This document shows, piece after piece, positions 24,488 to 34,050 of a DNA stretch of 64,000 nucleotides. A program made the translations under genes and the position numbers. The stretch comes from Synechococcus sp. RS9909 (GTDB lineage: Bacteria > Cyanobacteriota > Cyanobacteriia > PCC-6307 > Cyanobiaceae). Below the pieces are notes generated by a model. The model had not been told where the DNA came from and did no database searches. It saw nothing but the letters and a program-made list of their open reading frames with translations. How positions within the stretch are numbered: position 1 is the stretch's first letter; each line of letters starts with the position of its first letter. The stretch lies in assembly GCF_014279595.1 (NCBI RefSeq), contig NZ_CP047943.1, forward strand, positions 1,920,422 through 1,984,421. Reading direction: 5' to 3'.

Positions 24488-25972
24488 CTAGAAAGCGACG
24501 AGATTCGGATCCGTGATCGTCAGCTCCACCCGGCGTCGGGCCGACTCCGCGCAGCTGATGGGGGTGGGAAAGATCTTGCCAGGGTTGGCCAGCCCACAGG
24601 GATCGAAGGCCAGGCGCACCCGGCGCATCGTTGCCAGATCATCCGGGCTGAACATCCAATCGAGATAGCAGCGCTTGTCGGCGCCGACGCCATGCTCTCC
24701 GGTGATGCTGCCTCCAACATCCAGGCAGGCCCTCAGGATCGCCGCCGCCAGCTCCTTGACGCGGCCCCTGACACCGGGCTCATCGCGTTTGTAGAGGATC
24801 AACGGATGGAGATTGCCATCGCCCGCGTGGAACACGTTGGCCACCGGCAGGTCATGGTCACGACTGAGGGCACCAATCGCCGCCAGCACGGCGGGCAGGC
24901 TGCTGCGAGGCACGACACCATCCTGCACGTAATAGGTGGGAGAGATCTGGCCGACGGCGGCAAACGCTGATTTACGCCCCTTCCACAGCTGGGCGCGATC
25001 GGCCGCGTCGTCAGCCCGACGCACGCCACGGGCCCCCGCCTGACGGCAGAGCGCGGAGGCTCGCTCCGCCGCCACGGCCACCTCGGCAGCCTGACCATCG
25101 AGCTCGATCAGGAGCACCGCCGCCGCATCGCGGGGGTATTCGTCATGGCCGAACAGGTCATTGACGGCCTGAATCATGAAGTTATCCATGATCTCCATGC
25201 CCGCCGGCAGAACGCCCGTCGCCGTCACCTGCCGCACCGCTTCCCCGGCCGCCTCGGTGGTGGAGAAATCCGCCAACAGCACACACACCGTTTCCGGTGC
25301 CCGCAACAGGCGCAGGGTGATCGCCGTGGCAATCCCAAGCGTGCCCTCACTGCCGATGAAGGCTCCGCGCAAATCCAACTCCGCCGCCTCCACCAGGCCA
25401 TGGCCCAGATGGGTGAGCGTGCCATCGGGAAGCACCACCTCCAGCCCGAGCACGTGATTGCTGGTGACGCCGTATTTGAGGCAATGCACCCCACCGGAGT
25501 TCTCCGCCACGTTGCCGCCGATGCTGCACACCACCTGGCTGGAGGGATCGGGCGCGTAATAGAAGCCATCGCCGGCCACCGCCCGGGTCACCCAGCTGTT
25601 GATCACGCCCGGTTCCACCGTGATCGTCTGATTGGCCAGATCCACCGCAAGAATGCGACGCATGCGGCTGGTGATCACCAGCAGCGCCTCCTCCTCCACG
25701 AGAGCGCCGCCGGAGAGACCGGTGCCACTGCCCCGGGCCACAAAGGGAATGCGGTGGTGGTGGCAGCAGGCCAGGATCTCGGCCACCTCCTCCCGGGTAC
25801 GCGGCAAGACGGCCAGGGGCGGAGCATGGCGATCCAGCGTCAGCCCGTCGCAGTCGTAGGCGAGGAGCTCCTGCCGGCGTCGAACCACAGCATTGGCGGG
25901 AAGCCGACGGCTGAGATCACGGTCCAGGGCAGCCCAGTCGTGCGGCAAGGACGTCACCGATGTCTGGCTCAA
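24488..25972 (-). CDS. glcD: Glycolate dehydrogenase/oxidase subunit GlcD
   Basis: This 494-residue FAD enzyme oxidises glycolate to glyoxylate in cyanobacterial photorespiration. The PCMH-type FAD domain shows [14 protein letters not shown] near residue 77, then [21 protein letters not shown] in outline near 147 and [10 protein letters not shown] near 208. The C-terminal cap domain ends with [14 protein letters not shown]. Length matches GlcD. The glcE and glcF partners are not adjacent; in many cyanobacteria they are scattered or one is absent. It is transcribed away from hemL, whose start lies 113 bp beyond. Confidence 0.94.
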   Translation of the reverse strand: MSQTSVTSLPHDWAALDRDLSRRLPANAVVRRRQELLAYDCDGLTLDRHAPPLAVLPRTREEVAEILACCHHHRIPFVARGSGTGLSGGALVEEEALLVITSRMRRILAVDLANQTITVEPGVINSWVTRAVAGDGFYYAPDPSSQVVCSIGGNVAENSGGVHCLKYGVTSNHVLGLEVVLPDGTLTHLGHGLVEAAELDLRGAFIGSEGTLGIATAITLRLLRAPETVCVLLADFSTTEAAGEAVRQVTATGVLPAGMEIMDNFMIQAVNDLFGHDEYPRDAAAVLLIELDGQAAEVAVAAERASALCRQAGARGVRRADDAADRAQLWKGRKSAFAAVGQISPTYYVQDGVVPRSSLPAVLAAIGALSRDHDLPVANVFHAGDGNLHPLILYKRDEPGVRGRVKELAAAILRACLDVGGSITGEHGVGADKRCYLDWMFSPDDLATMRRVRLAFDPCGLANPGKIFPTPISCAESARRRVELTITDPNLVAF

Positions 25973-26084
25973 CTTAAGGAGAAGCGCGACCGCCGAGCCA
26001 GGTCTCAGTCACAGATCGGACGCATCTGTCCGTTTTGGGTCAGGATGGCGCACGGTTTGCATCAGCCCTTTGGCTCCCGTCCCC

Positions 26085-27386
26085 GTGACAGCTCCCACCC
26101 TGAACACCTCCCGCTCCCAGGCCATCTTCAGCGCCGCCCAGGCCCTGATGCCCGGTGGCGTGAGCTCTCCGGTGCGGGCGTTCAAGTCGGTGGGCGGCCA
26201 GCCAATCGTGTTCGATCGGGTGAAGGGCTCCTACGCCTGGGACGTGGACGGCAACAAATACATCGATTACATCGGCAGTTGGGGGCCAGCCATCTGCGGC
26301 CATGCCCACCCCGAGGTGATCAGTGCCCTTCAGGAAGCGATCGAGAAGGGCACCAGTTTCGGAGCCCCCTGCGAACTGGAGAACACCCTGGCGTCCAGGG
26401 TGATCGATGCTGTACCCAGCGTTGAAATGGTGCGCTTCGTGAACAGCGGCACCGAGGCCTGCATGGCGGTGCTGCGGCTGATCCGCGCCTTCACTGGACG
26501 CGACAAGGTGATCAAGTTTGAAGGCTGCTACCACGGCCATGCCGACATGTTCCTGGTGAAGGCCGGCTCAGGTGTGGCCACCCTGGGCCTTCCCGATTCC
26601 CCGGGGGTGCCGCGCAGCACGACAGCCAACACCCTCACCGCCCCTTACAACGACCTGGAAGCGGTCAAGCAGCTGTTTGCGGAGAACCCTGAGGCCATTG
26701 CCGGCGTGATCCTTGAGCCGATCGTCGGCAATGCCGGCTTCATCACGCCGGAGCCCGGATTTCTGGAAGGTCTGCGCGAAATCACCAAGGAGCACGGTGC
26801 TCTGCTTGTGTTCGATGAAGTGATGACCGGCTTCCGCATCAGCTACGGCGGTGCCCAGGCCCACTTCGGCGTCACACCCGACCTCACGACCATGGGCAAG
26901 GTGATCGGTGGTGGGCTTCCGGTCGGTGCCTACGGCGGCCGTCGGGAGATCATGGAGATGGTGGCTCCCGCAGGCCCGATGTATCAGGCGGGCACCCTCA
27001 GTGGCAACCCTCTGGCGATGACCGCCGGCATCAAGACCCTCGAGCTGTTGAAGCAACCCGGCAGCTACGAGAAGCTCGCTGCCACCACAGAGCGCCTGAT
27101 CAGCGGGATCATCGAGGCCGCTGGTGCTGCCGGCCTGCCGATCACCGGTGGCAGCGTCAGCGCCATGTTCGGGTTCTTCCTCTGTGATGGGCCCGTGCGC
27201 AACTTCGAAGAAGCGAAAACCGCCGATACCGAGCGTTTCGGTCGCCTCCACCGAGCCATGCTCCAACGCGGTGTGTATCTGGCACCCAGCGCCTTTGAAG
27301 CCGGTTTCACCTCGCTGGCCCACAGCGAAGCCGACATCGATGCCACCCTGCAGGCCTTCCGCGAAACTTTTGCGGAAATCGCCTGA
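26085..27386 (+). CDS. hemL: Glutamate-1-semialdehyde 2,1-aminomutase
   Basis: The 433-residue PLP enzyme makes 5-aminolevulinate, the first dedicated precursor of chlorophyll, heme, bilins and B12. It has the substrate-binding N-terminal [12 protein letters not shown], the [10 protein letters not shown] helix, FDEVMTGFR with the PLP-contacting Asp, and the PLP lysine in [15 protein letters not shown] at about residue 272. The GTG at 26085 gives the length typical for the family; an earlier in-frame start at 25893 would overlap the glcD coding region and is unlikely. Confidence 0.96.
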   Translation: MTAPTLNTSRSQAIFSAAQALMPGGVSSPVRAFKSVGGQPIVFDRVKGSYAWDVDGNKYIDYIGSWGPAICGHAHPEVISALQEAIEKGTSFGAPCELENTLASRVIDAVPSVEMVRFVNSGTEACMAVLRLIRAFTGRDKVIKFEGCYHGHADMFLVKAGSGVATLGLPDSPGVPRSTTANTLTAPYNDLEAVKQLFAENPEAIAGVILEPIVGNAGFITPEPGFLEGLREITKEHGALLVFDEVMTGFRISYGGAQAHFGVTPDLTTMGKVIGGGLPVGAYGGRREIMEMVAPAGPMYQAGTLSGNPLAMTAGIKTLELLKQPGSYEKLAATTERLISGIIEAAGAAGLPITGGSVSAMFGFFLCDGPVRNFEEAKTADTERFGRLHRAMLQRGVYLAPSAFEAGFTSLAHSEADIDATLQAFRETFAEIA

Positions 27387-27426
27387 CACCTGACATCCTG
27401 GCGCTGCCCTGTTGCCGATCTGAGGC

Positions 27427-28680
27427 ATGCGCCGCCTGCTGACCCGCCTTCTGGCATCGACTTCAGTGGGCTTTCTCAGCCTGCTCAGCCCTGCCCAAGC
27501 CGGTCCAATCCAGACGCTGCTGGGCCTGCCCGACTGGGTCGACTTCAGTGTCGACTACACCACCGAACCGATGGGCGGCCTGATGGGGGGGCTCGAACCC
27601 TCTGCCGCCACCTGGTTCCAGGAGACCGTTGTCGGCCTGTCTATTGGTAGTGGCCTGAACAAACCAGAGGCGAACTGGCAGGAAATTGATCACTGGCAGG
27701 TGAATCTGGAACTCACTAATGCGGCTGGAGACCCGAATCTCAACACGGAGCTGGGATCCGCCTTCACCCTGCAGACCCTGGTGATTCCAGTCGGCACCTG
27801 GATCACGGAAGCCAACATCAGCCGAGATCGCGGTGACAGCTGGTGGAGCGCCCAGGCCGGCCTGATGTCAATGGATCCGGAATTTCTCGTCGCTCCTGCC
27901 TACAACAACTACATCAACTCCACCCTGAACAACACCCTCAACCTGCTGGTGGTGGGGCTGCCGATCAATCCCTTCGTGACGCCGGGCGTGACCGTGGCCG
28001 CCCACAGCGCGTCTCTCGGAGAGCTGCGCTACGGCTACTTCTATCTCAATCCTGAGACCAGCATTGCCGCCAGTTTGGGCACGGATCCAGAGCAGCCAGA
28101 CGTGGAGGGCGGGATGCAGGCACTGCAATGGCAGATCAACCCGTTGCGCAAACGCCAGGATCTGTTTGAGCCCATCAAGATCCGCAACAGCAAGGTCACC
28201 GTGGCTCGTCAGTTGCCGCTGCCACTGATGCAGCTCGGTGGCTATTTCGCATCCACCAAGCTGATGGTGAATGATGCCGGCACGATTGGCAATGGCATCA
28301 ACCGCGGCATCTACGGTTCACTCACCTGGCCGATTGAGTTTCCGGTGGGTCTCGACAACCGGGTATGGATAGCCGGCTCCCTTGGACTGGATCCCGACAA
28401 CAACCCGGTTCCTACCTATGGCGCCGGGGGCTGGCTGTCCCAGGGTGTGCTGCCCAACCGCCCCCTGGATGTGCTCGCCCTGGGCCTGACCCGCAGCAGC
28501 TTCAGCCCCACACTCACACCTGGAGTGACCTATGAAGGCGTCATCGAACTGAATTATTCGATCTACATCTCCGATGTGGTGCAGGTTCAGCCTGTGATGC
28601 AATGGCTGATCAATCCATCTGGCAGCGGCGAGGTTCCGGGAGTCTGGGCCGGCGGCGTGCAGATCAACTTGAATCTGTAG
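27427..28680 (+). CDS. Carbohydrate-selective porin (OprB-like)
   Basis: The 417-residue protein starts with a signal peptide cleaved near SPAQA-GP (residue 25-26) and then shows the pattern of an outer-membrane beta barrel of the OprB family: alternating hydrophobic strands such as WQVNLELTN, LRYGYFYL and VWIAGSLGLDP, ending with VWAGGVQINLNL, whose last residue class (aromatic or Leu) is typical of barrel ends. Unlike major cyanobacterial porins it lacks an N-terminal SLH domain. It probably passes small solutes through the outer membrane. It lies 40 bp after hemL. Confidence 0.82.
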   Translation: MRRLLTRLLASTSVGFLSLLSPAQAGPIQTLLGLPDWVDFSVDYTTEPMGGLMGGLEPSAATWFQETVVGLSIGSGLNKPEANWQEIDHWQVNLELTNAAGDPNLNTELGSAFTLQTLVIPVGTWITEANISRDRGDSWWSAQAGLMSMDPEFLVAPAYNNYINSTLNNTLNLLVVGLPINPFVTPGVTVAAHSASLGELRYGYFYLNPETSIAASLGTDPEQPDVEGGMQALQWQINPLRKRQDLFEPIKIRNSKVTVARQLPLPLMQLGGYFASTKLMVNDAGTIGNGINRGIYGSLTWPIEFPVGLDNRVWIAGSLGLDPDNNPVPTYGAGGWLSQGVLPNRPLDVLALGLTRSSFSPTLTPGVTYEGVIELNYSIYISDVVQVQPVMQWLINPSGSGEVPGVWAGGVQINLNL

Positions 28681-28688
28681 GGCTCGAG

Positions 28689-29186
28689 TCAGCGATAGTT
28701 CTCAAACTGCAGGGGCACATCCAGTTCCTCTTCCTTTGTTTTGAGCAACTGAATCGCCTGTTGCAAGTCGTCTTTGCTTTTGCCGGTGATGCGCAGACTT
28801 TCCCCCTGAATTGCCACCGTCACCTTCTTGAGCTCATCGCGCACGATCTTGCTGAGCTTCTTGGCAAGCTCCTGGCTGAGCCCCTTGCGCAGCTTCACCA
28901 CCTGCTTCACCCGATTTCCACCCACGGCCTCCGGCGTCTGGAAATCAAAGATCTTGAGAGACAGAGTCCGCTTCGTTGCTTTGGTACGCAGCACATCCTC
29001 TACCGCCTGCAGGGTCATGTCGCTGGCTGTGGTGATCACCACTTCGGTTTCCTCCAGCTCGATCTCCGTTCCGGAATCCTTGAGGTCGTAGCGCTGACTC
29101 ACATCCCGCCGCACCTGATCCAGGGTGTTCACCAGCTCCTGACGGTCGAAATCCGAAACCACGTCGAAGGAGTAGGTGCTGGCCAT
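28689..29186 (-). CDS. YajQ-family nucleotide-binding protein (UPF0234)
   Basis: The 165-residue protein starts MASTYSFDVVSDFDRQELVN and contains the family blocks VRRDVSQRYDLKDSG and KQVVKLRKGLSQELAKKLSK (in part). YajQ proteins bind RNA or cyclic di-GMP and have been linked to RNA handling and regulation in other bacteria; the role in cyanobacteria is unknown. The ATG at 29186 gives the canonical start; the open frame continues upstream but without family support. Confidence 0.93.
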   Translation of the reverse strand: MASTYSFDVVSDFDRQELVNTLDQVRRDVSQRYDLKDSGTEIELEETEVVITTASDMTLQAVEDVLRTKATKRTLSLKIFDFQTPEAVGGNRVKQVVKLRKGLSQELAKKLSKIVRDELKKVTVAIQGESLRITGKSKDDLQQAIQLLKTKEEELDVPLQFENYR

Positions 29187-29240
29187 GGCGTCTGTACCGG
29201 TTGCCCGCAGCTTAGAAAAGGGCACTGCAGCTGGCTGCCG

Positions 29241-29693
29241 ATGGCTTTGATCAACCTGTTCACCGCGTCCGATGCGGCCCCGTTCGCCTGGTCTCTGGTG
29301 CTCGCCGGAGCCGTGGTGGTGCTGAGCATCGTGCCCCTGGGCGCCGCCCGCTCCCAGGCGGATTTCACCATGGCCGACATGGGTGCTCCCCGGGCGATGT
29401 TTGACCGCCTCCCCGCCTGGGGACAACGGGCCAGCTGGGCCCATCAAAACAGCTTCGAAGCCTTCAGCCTCCACGCCCCCGCAGCCCTGCTCGCCCTGAT
29501 CGCCGCCCTGCACACTGGCCCACTTCCGGTCGTCGCCATCGGCGCTGCAGTGCTGCAACCGCTGCTGCGGCTCCTCTACATCGGCGCCTACGTGGGCAAT
29601 GTGCCCCCCCTGCGAGGGCTCTGCTGGGCCAGCGCCCTCTTCTGCACAGGTCTGCTCTATGTGGAGGGGCTCAGGGCTCTGATCCAGGCCTAA
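29241..29693 (+). CDS. MAPEG-family membrane protein
   Basis: The 150-residue protein has four hydrophobic helices and the MAPEG pattern: a loop ending in WGQRASWAHQNSFEAFSLHAPAAL in outline near residues 62-85 (the R-x-x-x-x-H-x-N-x-x-E region binds glutathione in the eukaryotic enzymes), and a C-terminal LYIGAYVGNVPPLRGLCW segment. Bacterial members may act on lipid or glutathione conjugates; no substrate can be named. It converges on the SPFH gene with a 4-bp overlap. Confidence 0.85.
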   Translation: MALINLFTASDAAPFAWSLVLAGAVVVLSIVPLGAARSQADFTMADMGAPRAMFDRLPAWGQRASWAHQNSFEAFSLHAPAALLALIAALHTGPLPVVAIGAAVLQPLLRLLYIGAYVGNVPPLRGLCWASALFCTGLLYVEGLRALIQA

Positions 29694-30604
29694 CTCTGAC
29701 CTTGCTGAAACTGCTTCAGGGCTGCGAGCAAGGACGCCGGTGACTGGGGATCCACCATCAGCACACTGCCGGCGGGGGCGTCGGCCAGCTGTTCACCCAT
29801 GGCCATCCAGTCTTTGGCGAGCATCAGACGCATCGCCTCCGCCGCCTTGGGATTCGCCTCCAGGGCACGGGCGAGCTCCAACGCCGCCTCCGCCTTGGCC
29901 TTTGCAAGAAGTTCCTGCTGTTTCACCTGGGCCTCCGACTCCAGAAGCAACGCCTCCTTCTGGGCTCTGGCAGCCAACACCAGCGCCTCCGCCCGGCCGC
30001 GCGCTTCGTTCAACTGGGCTTCCTTTTCCCCCTCGGAGCGCAGAATCGCCGCCCGTTTCTCCCGCTCCGCCGTCATCTGCGCCTCCATCGCCTGCTGCAC
30101 TCCCGCTGACGGATTGATGTCGCGCATCTCCACGCGGGTCACCTTCACCCCCCAGGGATCGGTCGCCTCATCCAGCTCCTTCAGCAGCAGCTCATTCACC
30201 TCACTGCGCGTTGTGAAGGTCTGATCGAGATCGAGCTTGCCCATTTCGGCACGGATCTGGGTCAACACCAGATTCACCATGGCCGCCTGCAGATTGTCGA
30301 CGGCGTAATACGCCCGGGCGTGCTCCAGGAGCTGCCAGTACACCACGGCATCCACCTCGATCGAGACGTTGTCGCGGGTGATGCAGAGCTGGGGAGGGAT
30401 GTCCAGCACCCGCTCCTTGAGCGATTCATGGCTCACCACCTTCTCCACCACGGGCAACACGAAGGAGAGGCCCGGTTGCAGCTCGCGGTCGTATTTGCCC
30501 AACCGCTCCACCAACCTGGAGCGTCCGCCGCTGGTGACCTTCACGCTGCCGCCACCGAGCAGAGCAAGCAGCACCAGGGCGGGCAATCCCAAAAAGACGT
30601 CCAT
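29690..30604 (-). CDS. SPFH/band-7 (stomatin-like) membrane protein
   Basis: The 304-residue protein has an N-terminal membrane anchor (FLGLPALVLLALLG), then the SPFH domain (GGRSRLVERLGKYDRELQPGL, DNVSIEVDAVVYW, VTRVEMRDINP; quoted in part) and a long alanine/glutamate-rich coiled coil. Such proteins oligomerise into membrane microdomains and often work with NfeD proteins. The start was placed at the ATG 30604 because a GGAG sits six bases upstream, inside the codons following the alternative ATG at 30616. The divergent gene at 30712 encodes an NfeD-like protein. Confidence 0.9.
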   Translation of the reverse strand: MDVFLGLPALVLLALLGGGSVKVTSGGRSRLVERLGKYDRELQPGLSFVLPVVEKVVSHESLKERVLDIPPQLCITRDNVSIEVDAVVYWQLLEHARAYYAVDNLQAAMVNLVLTQIRAEMGKLDLDQTFTTRSEVNELLLKELDEATDPWGVKVTRVEMRDINPSAGVQQAMEAQMTAEREKRAAILRSEGEKEAQLNEARGRAEALVLAARAQKEALLLESEAQVKQQELLAKAKAEAALELARALEANPKAAEAMRLMLAKDWMAMGEQLADAPAGSVLMVDPQSPASLLAALKQFQQGQS

Positions 30605-30711
30605 CACGCGCTCCATCCGTATCCGGACCCTACGGATGGCATCGCGCCGGGGCAACTGCCTGCCGATCGCTGCCCCAGGCAGCAGAGTGTGAAGGTCTGG
30701 CTCCCCTCTCA

Positions 30712-31164
30712 ATGGCTGCGTTCTGGGTGCCCCTGATCTGGCTGCTGCTGGCCGGTGTGCTGCTGATCCTGGAATTGGTGCAACCCAGCTTCGATGGACT
30801 GATGTTTGCCGCCCTGGCGGCACTGCTGCTCTCACTGCTCACCGCACTGGCCTCCGTGCCCATCGGGATCCAGATCGGACTGTTCGTGCTGTTCACCGTG
30901 ATCGGCACCGTGTGGCTGAGCCGCTGGTCGGCCCGGCGCAATCCCCGCCCGGGGCAGGCACGGCAACGGGAGGATCTGGCTGAAGTGATCACGCCGTTCC
31001 CGGCCGGCGGTGAAGGGCGCGTGCGCTGGCATGGCCAGAGCTGGGCCGCCAGCTCCCTCGACCTCGACCGACCGATCGCCCTGGGCGAACACGTGGTGGT
31101 GGCCGGCCGCGACGGCAACCGACTTCAGGTGATGGCCCACCTGCCGAGGCTCTCAGACCCCTGA
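30712..31164 (+). CDS. NfeD-like membrane protein
   Basis: The 150-residue protein has three to four hydrophobic helices (residues about 5-70, including LAGVLLILELVQPSFDG and LTALASVPIGIQ) followed by a basic linker and a C-terminal OB-fold-like domain (GEGRVRWHGQSWAASSLD). This is the short NfeD1b-type layout, whose usual partner is a stomatin/SPFH protein. The partner gene is directly adjacent but points the other way, with 107 bp between the two starts. Confidence 0.88.
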   Translation: MAAFWVPLIWLLLAGVLLILELVQPSFDGLMFAALAALLLSLLTALASVPIGIQIGLFVLFTVIGTVWLSRWSARRNPRPGQARQREDLAEVITPFPAGGEGRVRWHGQSWAASSLDLDRPIALGEHVVVAGRDGNRLQVMAHLPRLSDP

Positions 31165-31165
31165 A

Positions 31166-31684
31166 TCAATCGAAGAAGAGAAGACTCACCACCTTGCCCA
31201 TGTCTTCCGCACTGCGGCAGCTGTTGAGCAGGGTCTCGCTGTCGTGAAACGCCAGGCAGATCAATTGATCGCAGCGGCTGATGATGTCTTGATTGCAGCG
31301 ACTGCTCGCCATCGGCAGAGGCAGATCATCGTGTTCCGGTTTCTCAATGAGATGGAGCACCCGGTCGAGCTGATCACGAATCTCGGGGGCCTGCCTCTCC
31401 AGGCTCTGAGGCAGCAGCACGGTGAGACGGGCCGGATCCACCTCAAGCACGCCGCGGATCACAGCCGCATTCACCCCCTGGGCCCCGGACGTGATCAGGG
31501 AATGACCTTCCTGTGCCAGGGAACGGGCGATCAATTCGATCAGATGGATGGCCACCACCGGCACATGACGGCTGCCGAGGATGGCGATCCGACGTTTGCC
31601 CTTGTCCTGAAGCAGGGCCAGTTCCTGGGCGAGGGTGTCAACCCGATCGAGGGCAGGAAGGTCTAGGGAGCGGCTCAATGACAT
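31166..31684 (-). CDS. SLOG/DprA-like Rossmann-fold protein
   Basis: The 172-residue protein has a Rossmann-like nucleotide-binding core: strand KRRIAILGSRHVP near residue 31, then EGHSLITSGAQGVNAAVIRG near 59 (in outline) resembling the SMF/DprA and TIR-lysine-decarboxylase group, and a C-terminal DQLICLAFHDSETL. The SLOG superfamily binds nucleotides or DNA ends. The full DprA domains are not present, so a role in competence is only a guess. It lies 30 bp downstream of the Pta-N/DRTGG protein gene on the same strand. Confidence 0.7.
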   Translation of the reverse strand: MSLSRSLDLPALDRVDTLAQELALLQDKGKRRIAILGSRHVPVVAIHLIELIARSLAQEGHSLITSGAQGVNAAVIRGVLEVDPARLTVLLPQSLERQAPEIRDQLDRVLHLIEKPEHDDLPLPMASSRCNQDIISRCDQLICLAFHDSETLLNSCRSAEDMGKVVSLLFFD

Positions 31685-31714
31685 CCCGCCGATGTGAATC
31701 TGAAGCTAGCAGTG

Positions 31715-32809
31715 TCAGCGGGATGGCAAGCCAAGGGCGGAGCACATCTGCTCGAGCTGACAATGCTCTTCCACGAGACGGAAGGCATAGGTGGCCTTGA
31801 CCGCCTCATGCAAACGCACATGCCCAAAGGCCTGCTCGATCACTTCCACAGTGGCCAGGGTGTCGTGGTCGACCTTCAGCAAGGGCACTTCGAGCTCATC
31901 GGCACGACTGATCAACTGGGGCAGAGGTTCGCCCGCACCGGTGAGGATCAGGCACTGGGTGGAGGCCTCCAAGGCCGCCAGCTGAATATCAGTGCGATCA
32001 GCGCCGGTCACCACCGCCATGTTGCGACGACGCCGGAAAAACTCCATCGCTGAATTCACGTTCATGGCGCCGATGCTCAGCGTCTCGACCAACAGCTCCA
32101 GGCGCTCCTCACAACAGATCACCCGCGCATCAAGGCGGCGCACCAACTCGCCCACTGTGACACTGCGCAGCAGCGGCGATCGGGGCATCACCCCGAACAC
32201 CACAAGCCCCAGCGCTTGCAGTGCTGGCACCACATGACGCTGCAGCTCGTCCACCTCATCGGGGGTCACCGCATTGAGCACGATGCCCACCAGGCGATCA
32301 CCCAACTGCTCCCGGGCGGCGAGCAACGCCTCCACACTGCGGCTGTCCTGCCAGAGATGCACCAACACCACCGGAGCTTCAAGGCCATGGGCCAGTTGCA
32401 CAAGGCTGAGCCCGTAGAGCAGGCCCTCATGAAGGCTTCCGGCCGCTTCGAGCAAGGTCACAGCCTCGCCGCACTGGGCCAGATCCTGCCGGAGCCGCTG
32501 GAAGCCCTCGCCCGCATCGAGCTCCGCCTGAGCGAGGCGAGACTCGGCAGTGAGAGGTGAGAGCAGGTGGAGCGAGGGAATGAGCTGATCCTCTGCCAAA
32601 CCGAGCGTGCTGCCCACGAAGCGCACGTCGTCGTCAATCAAGGGGTCGGGCAGGGGCCCATCGGCCGGAGTCCAGTCGAAGCTGGTGGCCAGTGGCTTGC
32701 CGAAACGGACGGGATGGCCGCCGGCGGCCAGGTGTCGGGCCAGACCCAGCACCAGGGCTGACTTGCCGCTGAAGGGCTCACAGGATCCGATCAGCAAGGT
32801 GTTGCCCAT
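31715..32809 (-). CDS. P-loop and DRTGG-domain protein (phosphotransacetylase N-terminal-like)
   Basis: The 364-residue protein has an N-terminal P-loop related to BioD/Pta-N (GSCEPFSGKSALVLGLA, Walker A at about residues 8-17), a central TLLEAAGSLHEG switch-like region, and a C-terminal DRTGG-type domain (about 215-330, with SAMEFFRRRRNMAVVTGADRTDIQLAALEAS in outline). The catalytic transacetylase domain of full-length Pta is missing. The DRTGG domain is regulatory in Pta and in CBS proteins, and the protein may sense a nucleotide or acetyl-phosphate state. This is a common standalone form in cyanobacteria. Confidence 0.8.
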   Translation of the reverse strand: MGNTLLIGSCEPFSGKSALVLGLARHLAAGGHPVRFGKPLATSFDWTPADGPLPDPLIDDDVRFVGSTLGLAEDQLIPSLHLLSPLTAESRLAQAELDAGEGFQRLRQDLAQCGEAVTLLEAAGSLHEGLLYGLSLVQLAHGLEAPVVLVHLWQDSRSVEALLAAREQLGDRLVGIVLNAVTPDEVDELQRHVVPALQALGLVVFGVMPRSPLLRSVTVGELVRRLDARVICCEERLELLVETLSIGAMNVNSAMEFFRRRRNMAVVTGADRTDIQLAALEASTQCLILTGAGEPLPQLISRADELEVPLLKVDHDTLATVEVIEQAFGHVRLHEAVKATYAFRLVEEHCQLEQMCSALGLPSR

Positions 32810-32842
32810 GACCGGCCCCAGATGTGCATTCAGCCCGTCAAT

Positions 32843-33280
32843 TTAATGGGCCTGTGGGGCTTCGTTCCGTTCAACAAGGCTGGAATCAGCCAGGCCGCGT
32901 TCCAGCGAAGCCTCCAGAAGCAGCCACTGCCAGAATTGATCGGAGAGGTCGGGCGCTCCGTCGCCTTCGGATTGGAGCTCCATCAACCAGACGATGAGCT
33001 GATGGGCCGCCAGATTGAAGCGAAACCAACGGGGTGGCTCGACCTGCAGCGTCAGGGTGCAGGCGCTGATCAGCAGGGGAGCCTCCACCACCTGCCACTG
33101 GAGCCGAAAGTGATGACCGGGCGCCCCCACCAGCGGCCGAATCCCGTTGACATGACCACTGGGCCACAGCTCCAGGGCCCTGCGCAACTCGCGTTCCACA
33201 CGGCGACCGCCGCAATAGGGCGCATACAGCGCGACCTGGGCTTCGATCGAAGGGGTGAGCAAGGATTCCGCCAATCCCAC
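32843..33280 (-). CDS. Conserved protein of unknown function, 145 aa
   Basis: A GTG at 33280 gives a start MGLAESLLTPSIEAQVALYAP; a TTG at 33328 would add 16 residues but overlap the divergent gene. The protein is soluble with a conserved-looking arrangement: VERELRRALELWPSGHVNG, then strands around FRLQWQVVEAPLLISACTLTL and a helical end rich in Leu, Trp and Glu. I do not recognise the family, though it reads as a genuine cyanobacterial gene (codon pattern matches its neighbours). Lies 33 bp upstream of the Pta-N/DRTGG gene and may share its operon. Confidence 0.65.
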   Translation of the reverse strand: MGLAESLLTPSIEAQVALYAPYCGGRRVERELRRALELWPSGHVNGIRPLVGAPGHHFRLQWQVVEAPLLISACTLTLQVEPPRWFRFNLAAHQLIVWLMELQSEGDGAPDLSDQFWQWLLLEASLERGLADSSLVERNEAPQAH

Positions 33281-33303
33281 AAAGCATGCCCCAAGCTGGA
33301 GTG

Positions 33304-34050
33304 ATGGCCCAGAGCGATGCCGCCCCAATCTCCCAACACCAGCGGCGCTGGCAGGGCCGAAGGGTGGGCATCACCGGCGCCCGCGGCGCCCTCGGTCAGG
33401 CCCTGGCCCGGCGCTTCCGCGCCCGCGGCGCCCATGTGGTGGGCCTGACCCACAGTGAACCACCCTCCCAGCCAGAGCAGGAATGGGTGCGCTGGCAATG
33501 CGGCCAGGAGGAGGCACTCCTGCCTGTGCTGCGCGACCTGGACGTGCTGGTGCTCAACCACGGAATCAATCCCGGGGGAGATCAAAGCAAGGCCAGCCTG
33601 AACAGCAGCCTGGAGATCAATGCCCTCAGCAGCTGGCGACTGCTGGAGCTCTTCGAAGCGAGTGCCGCTGAAGTTGGTGCCACGCCGCGGCCGCGGGAGC
33701 TCTGGGTGAACACCTCGGAAGCTGAGATTCAGCCGGCCCTCAGTCCAGCCTATGAACTGAGCAAACGCCTGATCGGACAGTTGGTGAGCCTGCGCTGGAG
33801 TGCGTATCGGCGCCAGCCCCAGTCGAACCTGATTCTGCGCAAGTTGGTGCTCGGCCCGTTCCGATCCGAGCTCAATCCGATCGGCCTGATGTCGGCCGAC
33901 TGGGTCGCCGGCCAGATCCTTGCCCAATCCGAGCTGGGCCTGCGGCTGGTGATCGTGACCCCAAATCCGCTCACTTACCTGGTCATGCCCCTCAGTGAAC
34001 TGGGGCGGGCGGTTTACAACCGCCTGGTCAGCTCTCCCCCCGATCGGTGA
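33304..34050 (+). CDS. Short-chain dehydrogenase/reductase family protein
   Basis: The 248-residue protein has a dinucleotide site [14 protein letters not shown] at residue 23-36 (spacing GxxGxxG rather than the classic TGxxxGxG), an NHGIN strand in place of NNAG near 85, and the active-site Y-E-L-S-K (YxxxK) near 153 with an upstream serine in NTSEAEIQ. It is therefore a likely active NAD(P)-dependent oxidoreductase of an atypical SDR group, related in my memory to the SDR half of cyanobacterial sterol-desaturase/SDR proteins. The ATG at 33304 was preferred over 33286. The 3' end overlaps map by 23 bp. Confidence 0.78.
   Translation: MAQSDAAPISQHQRRWQGRRVGITGARGALGQALARRFRARGAHVVGLTHSEPPSQPEQEWVRWQCGQEEALLPVLRDLDVLVLNHGINPGGDQSKASLNSSLEINALSSWRLLELFEASAAEVGATPRPRELWVNTSEAEIQPALSPAYELSKRLIGQLVSLRWSAYRRQPQSNLILRKLVLGPFRSELNPIGLMSADWVAGQILAQSELGLRLVIVTPNPLTYLVMPLSELGRAVYNRLVSSPPDR

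Noticed and set aside
25145-26425. A 426-codon plus-strand frame opposite glcD and overlapping hemL
   Set aside because: Antisense to conserved glcD motifs and out of frame with hemL; no motif of its own.
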